Assembly (NCBI RefSeq): GCF_009708005.2 | Contig: NZ_CP052757.1 | Coordinates: 868,001-932,000, forward strand | Origin: Cellulosimicrobium protaetiae | GTDB taxonomy: Bacteria > Actinomycetota > Actinomycetes > Actinomycetales > Cellulomonadaceae | Reading direction: 5' to 3' | DNA length: 64,000 bases | Program-made: the position numbers and the translations under genes | The notes under the pieces: generated by a model | Database searches by the model: none | Seen by the model: the letters and a program-made list of their open reading frames with translations, nothing else | Told to the model about the DNA's origin: nothing | In this document: positions 51,701 to 56,706 of the stretch, in pieces | How the letters are laid out: the number at the start of each line of letters is the position of its first letter | How positions within the stretch are numbered: the first letter of the stretch is position 1

Positions 51701-52251
51701 GTGGGGCCCTCCTCGCCCGTGTACAGAGCCGCCGTGATGCCGCGCAGCTCCGGGTTCGACGGCGACGTCAGCAGCTCGGTGAGGCGCTTGGCCTGGTCGT
51801 TGGCGAGCGCGTTCATCGGGTAGAGGATGACCGCCTTGATACCGCCGAGCCCCGCCTTCTTCGCGCGCAGCACGTGGTCGAGGATCGGGTAGAGGAACGA
51901 CTCTGTCTTGCCCGAGCCCGTGCCCGTCGTGACCAAGGTGGGCTGCGGGCGGCGCAGCCGACCGTCTGGGGCGAGCGAGGAGAGCCGCCGGAACGCGTCC
52001 GCCTGGTGCCCGTACGGCTGCGGGTACCCGCCGTACCAGTCCAACGACTCACGCCAGCCGGGCTCGGCCGGCCGAAAAGGCAGCCGGAGTCGCACGTACG
52101 GACCGCGGAACAGACCGGTGCTCGGTGACCGGAGAAAATCCTCCAACGACGCCCGCGTGCTCGCGTCGGCGAGGGCGAACGTCGTGCCCAGGTACTCCAG
52201 CAGCGCAGCGCGCAAGGACTCGGCCTGGGACACGGGGAGGAGCTCACTCAC
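45754..52251 (-). CDS. Giant DEAD/DEAH helicase with DUF1998/zinc motifs and PD-(D/E)XK-like nuclease (DruE-like)
   Basis: 2165 residues, GTG start. Helicase motifs: TGTGSGKTES (about 109-118), VLDEFHTYDGAQGTDV, VATSATLGDKG, VATPTLEMGIDIGELSAV, YLQRVGRAGRATG. Repeated Cys pairs (CRHCGRSGW, CPSCGQ, CLECSDCG, CPHCGF, CPRCG, CERCGK, and CACQHDGRLACDRC near residue 1700) mark DUF1998/MZB-type zinc regions. Residues about 1755-1860 look like a Vsr/DUF559-type PD-(D/E)XK nuclease (ESHIELLFRKVLRERLEKMG, KPDFVL, YTDGWQFH, KRQALRDLGYQVLAFTWEDL). The last 90 residues (IGDEFGDGVPLSLSWPDRRV ... GWTVLEPDADVIRTAL) recur in the DUF262 protein at 60005. Size and layout resemble Druantia DruE. Probable antiviral effector. 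Confidence 0.85.
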   Translation of the reverse strand: MSELLPVSQAESLRAALLEYLGTTFALADASTRASLEDFLRSPSTGLFRGPYVRLRLPFRPAEPGWRESLDWYGGYPQPYGHQADAFRRLSSLAPDGRLRRPQPTLVTTGTGSGKTESFLYPILDHVLRAKKAGLGGIKAVILYPMNALANDQAKRLTELLTSPSNPELRGITAALYTGEEGPTRTKVTTAGLITDRPVIRDSPPDILLTNYKMLDQLLLRRDDAKLWSASARSLQYLVLDEFHTYDGAQGTDVAMLIRRLGLALKSYWPTDPADRVAAGLTDADVARPLGIVTPVATSATLGDKGDPSAMLDFARTVFGEAFGPDSVVTESRLPLDEWVGDAVERAAARGLRAVEVDDVVARLLLDDLAAVDVTDVGALTRTVLRNLFRTDTGDAGFVDPTSDRPDLSGDSHDALLWLAKAHPIVTGERGLVRLAAQAVDLSVLVRDAFPPSSDPSWPVRAEQTLTALLSALSHLRARTGRGALSVDVHLWTRELTRLNRTTAGVAQFRWQDDGVVVQDADEDGPGGGTHAFPALYCRHCGRSGWGVALAPTGTDLDTHDDDIRGRHLRGDDRFRALVHAPAEGERAEGGEKVEGLRWFLVGQRRLVSSLPEGDDTDAGVLPVLVHPLDDVGAKPSKDDDCPSCGQKDGIRFLGSAIATLLSVSLSSLFGTAGLDPREKRALVFTDSVQDAAHRAGFVQSRSHALTLRAVMRHAVGDDPVDLATLVDKMIADAGDDGKKRYRLLPPDLAEREPFAPFWKKGPRAKGQDKVRDRVRRRLLLDVLLEHGLRSAVGRTLEATGTLVAEVRVDPRPLLGAARAALDEVDRQEVLDGFAPTDAELRAWVRGVLEHMRTRGAIEHEWFHTFRQEDGNRWWITGGRRRHEGMPGFGKGASAPGYPRVGGSVTTGAGAKAAGDDLEPVGSARGWYAAWTAKCLHVDKTEAATLARLLMKHLARLDVVAGLLSSSGATTYHLAPRNVIVQVATTDALRDGALCLECSDCGSTVPATATVVDQLDGAPCLVARCTGRLRRHAVADNFYRRMYEDSDPARVVAREHTSMLEDEVRLAYETAFKEEVPAPDAPNVLVATPTLEMGIDIGELSAVMLSSLPRTVASYLQRVGRAGRATGNALAIAFVTARGDQLPRFADPGSVINGAVRPPATYLDAEEILRRQYVASVADEFARRADAPHPRTASDALGSSEPGSFLGELVALSEAEGPALLNRFLCGFVDVSDPVKETLRAWALPTVTASGESVPSELARRAHTASLAWRGRMETLAHREKEIQTAINAADGLRIKADSPAATSDDERALRTAQAALKLTQYQQARAATVHWVGVLEEHGLLPNYTLLDDSVALEVSLSWVDPDSQEFRTELMELGRGSAQALRDFAPGSTFYARGYAIAVDALDLGRDDDAVRTWACCPHCGFTHDVTDASAPGGTAALAACPRCGSPALADVAQQIEVVELKRVSSVIRREEATIDDRSDERERERFTIRTLADVDPAAVTRQWFVEGYGFGARYQREMTIRWLNLGRSSAQGATLELAGQPHDVALFRVCERCGKLDTSTGANRASEHRPWCPLRRARDESVRTVALSRSLTTEGLVLRLPESVTLGDDFSLPSLRAALLLALRIRIGGDPDHLEVTDVVDPSPAAGSPAEALLLHDVVRGGTGYLAELSDHDAVWTMLRDAWRHLEDCACQHDGRLACDRCLLPHAAPHQVGHVSRATAARHLRSILLGTSQVGDDEVPATSPWTVTVDEPDVTDPESHIELLFRKVLRERLEKMGATITEKPGPQGNTWSVTMPGGAHWRLEPQVLVHDAGTKPDFVLRSDRPDVPPTAIYTDGWQFHASPAVNRLADDATKRQALRDLGYQVLAFTWEDLDRTHASAVPVPWLHPQAPAAVLSEAKDKLSPATVGLVSRPPLDLLLDWVERPDRPARAMLSRWLPALAGMKLSPAMHSSDVSLAHLSLAAIDGQTPPAGPRFAATGRQGSLGLGVRPFVGDALEIAVVLDDDPEALGQEHKESWREWLRLSNLLNFRGDLPLRIATRSMLAAGVATLPSAAEAEESSRVESALAALLEAHPAWQTAHTIATAVERELLQQLLPLAADGVEAPTIGDEFGDGVPLSLSWPDRRVTVQTDALDAATLTQLDAEGWTVLEPDADVIRTALTG

Positions 52252-52429
52252 GGAGGCATGCTGTCAGATTCTCGGTCATCGCGAGTCGTTCCTTCGCGGA
52301 GGCGATCGCATGCCTGCTCGGGCGGAGCGGCTAGAGAGCTGTTGCCTGCACTTCTGCGTTCGGTCCGGGCGCGTGGATTTCACCCGTTCGGGGAGAATGT
52401 GCTGCGCGGTTGACCGGTAGCCTCCGGGC

Positions 52430-53689
52430 ATGAGTGAGAGCGACATCGCCGATGAGTTCCTCCGCCAGTGGCAGGAAGCCCAGGAGCAGTACGCGGAGAT
52501 GGGCGATCCCAGCGCTGCTCGCGCCCACGAAGCGTTTCGCCTCGACGACGTCGCGGACCTGAGCGAGGACGACGCTGCTGAACACCTTGCGGACGGGTGG
52601 GAGAAGCTCCATGAAGTCGTCCCGCGCTTCAACCTCGCCGTTCTGGGCAACACCGGGGCGGGCAAGTCCAGCCTCGTCAACGCGATCTTCGGGGAGGTCC
52701 GTGCCGAGGTCGGCGTCGGTGCTCCCGTGACCCAGGAGGTCAAGCCTCATGACAACGAGGCCGGCACACTTCGACTCTACGACTTCCCCGGTTTCGAACT
52801 GGGCAAACATGGCCGCGACCCAGTCTCGATCATCAAGGATGATCTGACCGCGATCCAGAAGGGGCCCGAGGAAGACCGTATCCATCTCGCATGGTTCTGC
52901 TGGGACCAGGGGACACGCCGAGTCGAGGATGCGCACCTCAAGGCGATCGCGGAGCTCGCGTCGCGGAACATCCCCGTCATCGGTGTGGTGACCAAGGTGC
53001 GCGACGACGAGATGGAGGACATCCTCGAGTTCGGCCGGTGGATCTGGAACAACGTCGACGGCCTGTGGATGCGTCACGACGGGAAGCCGGCCCTCTGCTT
53101 CACCCGTTCGAGGACTCCGTCCGCGGGGTTGCTCAAGCTCCTGGACGAGACGCGTGCCGCCGCTGATGCGACGTTTCGAGACGCGATCGACGCCGCGCAG
53201 AAGCTGGATGCGGAGAAGAAGCGTCGCGCGGCGCGCGGGCTGATCGCTGCCGCAGCTGCCTCGGCCGCAGGCGCAGCAGCCATCCCGGTGCCCGTCGCCA
53301 CCGCCGCCGTCCTGGCGCCGATCCAACTCGGCATGATGGGGCAGGTCGCCCGCATGTACGGGCTGAGCCTCAAGGGCGTGCTCGGTGGAGGTACGGCGCT
53401 CTTCCAGCTGGCTCTGCAGCTGACGGGCCGTGCCGCGGCCGCGAGCCTTGTCAAGGCCATCCCGGGCGTGGGATCGGTGATCAATGCAGCTGTCGCGAGC
53501 GCCTGGACCTACGCGGCCGGTGAGGCGTGGCTCTTCCTGTGCGACCGAATCGCGTCGGGAAAGATCGACCCCGACAAGATCGGGCCTCTGCTCAGCTACC
53601 TGAAGCCCATCATCATGGTCGTGCTCGAGTCGAAGCTCAAGGGCATGAGATCAACGGCTTCGGGGGCCTCCGCTGCGAGCTCGAAATAG
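52430..53689 (+). CDS. P-loop GTPase with hydrophobic C-terminal region (Era/YcjX/DUF697-like)
   Basis: 419 residues from ATG 52430. G1 motif GNTGAGKSSLVNAIFG (73-88), G3 LYDFPGFELG, G4 VVTKVRDDEM. Residues about 275-405 are Ala/Gly-rich hydrophobic segments (GLIAAAAASAAGAAAIPVPV, AVLAPIQLGMMGQVARMYG, GVGSVINAAVASAWTYAAGE) as in membrane-associated GTPases with a DUF697 tail. It probably cycles on or off the inner membrane. It lies divergently from the giant helicase and converges on the TAC module; a membrane-stress or defence role is inferred only from context. Confidence 0.82.
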   Translation: MSESDIADEFLRQWQEAQEQYAEMGDPSAARAHEAFRLDDVADLSEDDAAEHLADGWEKLHEVVPRFNLAVLGNTGAGKSSLVNAIFGEVRAEVGVGAPVTQEVKPHDNEAGTLRLYDFPGFELGKHGRDPVSIIKDDLTAIQKGPEEDRIHLAWFCWDQGTRRVEDAHLKAIAELASRNIPVIGVVTKVRDDEMEDILEFGRWIWNNVDGLWMRHDGKPALCFTRSRTPSAGLLKLLDETRAAADATFRDAIDAAQKLDAEKKRRAARGLIAAAAASAAGAAAIPVPVATAAVLAPIQLGMMGQVARMYGLSLKGVLGGGTALFQLALQLTGRAAAASLVKAIPGVGSVINAAVASAWTYAAGEAWLFLCDRIASGKIDPDKIGPLLSYLKPIIMVVLESKLKGMRSTASGASAASSK

Positions 53690-53700
53690 CTCGAAGCGCC

Positions 53701-54159
53701 TCACTCGCCAGCCATGCGGTCTGCTTCCACCGCCGCGAGGTCCAAGGACATCGGCAGGCCAAGGCTCTTGCCGGCGACGGGTGGGATGAGGTTGATCAGT
53801 TCTGCTCGGGCGTGCGGCCAGAGCGCGCTGACGAGCGATCCGTGGTCGTCCAGCTCGACATCCGGTGAGAGTGCCACCGCGTAGGCAGCGTGCACTCCGA
53901 ACACGCCACGGTCGGGGGAGTCGTCCTCGACGCGCTGGTCGCGGACGTCTACCCGGTAGTCGACCCGCCAGAGCACGGTCTGCTCGATCGGGTTGATCTC
54001 CATCCCGATCGAGATGTCGAGGGTCTCGGGGTCCGGGCCGATCCGACGCCGTTCGGCACCGAGGGCAAGCGTGAAGATGGCTTCGATGCCACCGAAGCCG
54101 CGTTCAGACAGTCGCACGTGTCGCGCCTGCGTAGGCCGCCAGGTCAGTGCCGCGCGCAT
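53701..54159 (-). CDS. SecB-like chaperone of a toxin-antitoxin-chaperone module
   Basis: 152 residues from ATG 54159; a GTG at 54117 is a shorter alternative. A beta-rich core (ISIGMEINPIEQTVLWRVDY, VFGVHAAYAVALSPDVELDD) is followed by the SecB-type helical segment LWPHARAELINLIPPVAGKS and LGLPMSLD. It overlaps the XRE antitoxin gene by 56 bp in another frame. In TAC systems such as Mycobacterium tuberculosis Rv1955-1957, a SecB-like protein protects the antitoxin from aggregation and proteolysis. Gene order toxin, antitoxin, chaperone is the same here. Identity rests on pattern and order. Confidence 0.72.
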   Translation of the reverse strand: MRAALTWRPTQARHVRLSERGFGGIEAIFTLALGAERRRIGPDPETLDISIGMEINPIEQTVLWRVDYRVDVRDQRVEDDSPDRGVFGVHAAYAVALSPDVELDDHGSLVSALWPHARAELINLIPPVAGKSLGLPMSLDLAAVEADRMAGE

Positions 54160-54610
54160 CGCCAAGCGACACGCGCATCTGGCGGGTAGTGCCGGTCCGA
54201 TGGTCTCGCGAGACTGCGTGCAAGATCTCGGATTCGTGCGGCGCGTTCTCTGTGTAGAAGCGAGAACTGCCCACGCCGGAGTCTCCGGCGACGACGAGGC
54301 GAACTTCGTGTCGGCCCGTCGACCAGCACCCCGGATCGGAGACGTCCGTGACCGTGTGCCGGACGACCTTTCCGACGGCGACGGCGTATCGGCGCAATGT
54401 CGACAGTCGGGGATCACGGTTCGCGGCCTCGATCCGTGCGACCGCTGCCTGCGAGATTCCCATGAGGTCGGCGACGTCGCGCTGCGTCGACGTCGCCCGC
54501 CGATGGCTGACGAGAGCATCGATCATCGCCTGGTCCTCTGCGACCTGTGCGGCAGCCCGCTCCTGGATGGGGTCGGTCGTGTCGATGCCGAGCATTGCTG
54601 CGAGATCCAC
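54104..54610 (-). CDS. XRE-family antitoxin of TAC module
   Basis: 168 residues from GTG 54610, with an excellent AGGAGGTG RBS, chosen over an upstream ATG that lies beyond the RBS. HTH at about residues 44-75: QRDVADLMGISQAAVARIEA with RDPRLSTLRRYAVAVGKVV. The C-terminal 85 residues (EVRLVVAGDSGVGSSRFYTE, TTRQMRVSLGDARGTDLAAY) are not part of a plain XRE domain and may hold the chaperone-addiction region. It sits 52 bp downstream of the toxin, with an AT-rich palindrome between them, and upstream of the SecB-like gene. Confidence 0.78.
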   Translation of the reverse strand: MDLAAMLGIDTTDPIQERAAAQVAEDQAMIDALVSHRRATSTQRDVADLMGISQAAVARIEAANRDPRLSTLRRYAVAVGKVVRHTVTDVSDPGCWSTGRHEVRLVVAGDSGVGSSRFYTENAPHESEILHAVSRDHRTGTTRQMRVSLGDARGTDLAAYAGATRATV

Positions 54611-54621
54611 TGCACACCTCC

Positions 54622-54639
54622 TATTACCTTTGAGTAATA
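54622..54639 (-). promoter_or_regulatory. AT-rich palindrome between toxin and antitoxin genes
   Basis: TATTAC (54622-54627) and GTAATA (54634-54639) with a 6-base spacer, 12 bp before the antitoxin start. In a 70+% GC genome it is a strong candidate for antitoxin binding and for an internal promoter giving surplus antitoxin. Confidence 0.55.
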
Positions 54640-54662
54640 CTCCCACCCGGTGGCTGCTGTGC

Positions 54663-55157
54663 CTAGACCTGTTGCCGTGTGATCTCCCACGCTTCTGCTC
54701 GGGATCGCGCCTCGAGTGCGTGCCGCGTCTGCTCGTCGAGACCGATGCGACCCGGTGACTTCGAAGCGACCTTCAGACCGAGGAGCAGGCGGTCGTGCCG
54801 CGACGGCTCGATGAAGTAGAACCGCACGTGGCGTCTCCCGTTCGAGGCGCCGGTCCGGGTGGTGAGCCGGAGCTCCAGGACGCAGCCCGTGGTCTCCATC
54901 AGGTCCACGTCACCCGAGCGATCACGTCCCGTCCCGCGGACGAACTCGAGCTCGCCGCTCTCGGCACGGTTGAGCAGGTGTGTCACCTCGGCGAAGAGCA
55001 CTGCCCTGTCGACCGGTGCGCATGCCGTGATGACGTCGCGCAGCTCAGCGATAGGGGTCGGCAAGGAAGGGTCGCCGACGTGCTTCCATGAGCCGCCGAC
55101 ACCTGGTCCGTCGCCGGAGCGACAGGAACGCGCGCCTGGAGGTTGGGCGATCTGCAT
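54663..55157 (-). CDS. RelE/HigB-like toxin of TAC module
   Basis: 164 residues from ATG 55157; TAGGTT six bases upstream may be a -10 for a leaderless start. The C-terminal 85 residues fit the HigB/RelE pattern: CVLELRLTTRTGASNGRRHV, RFYFIEPSRHDRLLLGLKVA, SKSPGR, HALEARSRAEAWE. Such toxins cleave mRNA on the ribosome. The N-terminal 30 residues may be overcalled. As first gene of the toxin-antitoxin-chaperone set it would be neutralised by the XRE protein. Confidence 0.7.
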   Translation of the reverse strand: MQIAQPPGARSCRSGDGPGVGGSWKHVGDPSLPTPIAELRDVITACAPVDRAVLFAEVTHLLNRAESGELEFVRGTGRDRSGDVDLMETTGCVLELRLTTRTGASNGRRHVRFYFIEPSRHDRLLLGLKVASKSPGRIGLDEQTRHALEARSRAEAWEITRQQV

Positions 55158-55248
55158 GGAGCGAACCTAGACCTGCCCACCGACAGGCTCTTGGCGGTCT
55201 GACCAGCACAGAAGCACGCACATGAACCACGTCGCACGTGGTGCATCG

Positions 55249-56022
55249 TCACGGTGTGTCAAGGTGCCCGGCATTCGAGGCTCGTGCCAGGATCGCCAGC
55301 GAACAGTCGTCCTTCGTCCGGTTCCGGATGGTGGTGTCGACGACCCGCCGCAGCTGCTTCTTGAAGGTGGGGTTCCGTACCTGAGCGGTGGGAGCCCTGC
55401 CCACAACCGAGATGAGCGTGGAGCAGGCTCGTGCGAGCGTCGCCGAGCGCGAGTTGTACAGGCTGGCTCCGGTGCCGTCACTCATCACGATGAAACCAGA
55501 GATCTCGTCAGTCTCACCGCGAAACAGGCGCGTGCTCGTGGCCGCTCCTCGCGTGGTGACGAAGGTCGTCTGGTTCGCGAACTCGGAGTTGTCGGGTGAG
55601 GACATCAACCGCAGCGTGCCGTCCTTCACATATCCGATCACACCGTCCCCGGTGTGCACGGCGATGAACCTGTCGCCCGAGACGGCCACCGCGAGAAACG
55701 TGGCTGCGAGGTCCGCGACCTGGCAGCCAAGGCGGTCCGCGGTTCGTGCGAGTACGCCCAGGAGGTGCTGGGAGACCGCCTCCTTGACGGCACGGCCGTC
55801 GTCGTTCGCGATGAGCTCCTCGAAGTTGTCGACGAGGAAGCGAGAACCTGCATCGGTGATCGCCTGTGCCCCGTACTCCGACCGGGTCGCCGTTCCCGCA
55901 CCGTCGGACAGGCAGATCGCCTGAACCCCTCCGCGCGACAGGTACTGGGTGCGGTCCTGGCACACGGTCCCGTCCTCGGCGTGACCCCGCCCCCGCACTT
56001 GGTGGTGGAACTCTTTGAACAA
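55249..56022 (-). CDS. PP2C-family protein phosphatase (TerY-P set)
   Basis: 257 residues from TTG 56022, with GGAG seven bases upstream and the vWA stop directly abutting. PP2C metal motifs: CLSDGAGTATRSEYGAQAIT, HTGDGVIGYVKDG, VMSDGTGASLYN and RTKDDCSLAILA. It would dephosphorylate Ser/Thr, countering the kinase encoded two genes upstream. PP2C, vWA and Ser/Thr kinase together are the TerY-P triad known from phage-defence and tellurite-associated loci. Confidence 0.85.
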   Translation of the reverse strand: MFKEFHHQVRGRGHAEDGTVCQDRTQYLSRGGVQAICLSDGAGTATRSEYGAQAITDAGSRFLVDNFEELIANDDGRAVKEAVSQHLLGVLARTADRLGCQVADLAATFLAVAVSGDRFIAVHTGDGVIGYVKDGTLRLMSSPDNSEFANQTTFVTTRGAATSTRLFRGETDEISGFIVMSDGTGASLYNSRSATLARACSTLISVVGRAPTAQVRNPTFKKQLRRVVDTTIRNRTKDDCSLAILARASNAGHLDTP

Positions 56023-56706
56023 CTACAGCTCCGCCCATCCGGCGAGACCCGCGAGGTCCAGCTTGACGGTGTCGCCAGGGCTCGACTGAGAGACGCGTGC
56101 CACGGACTTGGAGAGCCACTCGAAGAACTCCTTGAAGTGGAGACCCTGGAGGCGGAGTGGCGGACGCGTCGGGCTGAACCGTGCCAGGACGTCCATGTCG
56201 GCGCCTGCCCCGATTCCGATCGCGAAGACGGTGAGCTTCTTGTTCCCGGCGAGGTCCGTCACGCGCTGCACTGCGCGATCGAGCGCGGCGCGGTCACCGT
56301 TCGGTCCACCGTCGGTCATGAGGACGAGCCATGGCTGGTAGTAGAGGACGCCGTTGTCCGAGTAGAGCCGCTTGCGCGCATCGAGCGTGTCCAGGGCGAG
56401 GTTGACCCCTTCACCCATGTAGGTGCGACCTGTCGGCGCGATGGTCGTGATCCGCTGAAGACGTTCGACGCTCGCGAACTCCTGGATGACCTTCGCCCCC
56501 GAGTTGAACTCGACGATGCACACCTCGGCGGCGTCGTGGGCGTCGTCGTCCTCATCGATCGCGTCGTAGAACTGGTTGACACCGGCCACGAGCTCGCGGA
56601 TCGGGTCACCGGACATCGAGCCGCTGGTGTCGATGCAGATGGCGACCGGCACGCGGGGCGTCGGGTTCTCGACCAGGTCCTCTGTCTCAATGTTGAGCTG
56701 CGCCAC
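56023..56706 (-). CDS. TerY-like vWA domain protein
   Basis: 227 residues from GTG 56706, chosen because GAGGGAGA lies six bases upstream; a longer frame would overlap the kinase gene by 100 bp. MIDAS residues are intact: DTSGSMSG at 26-33, Thr in PTGRTYMGEG, Asp in LVLMTDGGPNGDR. The opening QLNIETEDLVENPTPRVPV is typical of TerY-like proteins. It overlaps the kinase end by 20 bp and touches the phosphatase start, so the three are one translation unit. Confidence 0.85.
   Translation of the reverse strand: MAQLNIETEDLVENPTPRVPVAICIDTSGSMSGDPIRELVAGVNQFYDAIDEDDDAHDAAEVCIVEFNSGAKVIQEFASVERLQRITTIAPTGRTYMGEGVNLALDTLDARKRLYSDNGVLYYQPWLVLMTDGGPNGDRAALDRAVQRVTDLAGNKKLTVFAIGIGAGADMDVLARFSPTRPPLRLQGLHFKEFFEWLSKSVARVSQSSPGDTVKLDLAGLAGWAEL

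Noticed and set aside
45691-52128. A 2145-codon open frame antisense to the giant helicase gene
   Set aside because: It mirrors the helicase codon pattern, shows low-complexity Arg/Gly/Val composition and no domain. Long antisense frames are expected at this GC content.
45754-52251. Complete Druantia or DISARM system
   Set aside because: Only the DruE-like helicase architecture is present. No DruA-D, DruH, DrmC or clear DrmA/DrmB pair was found, so a named system is not claimed.
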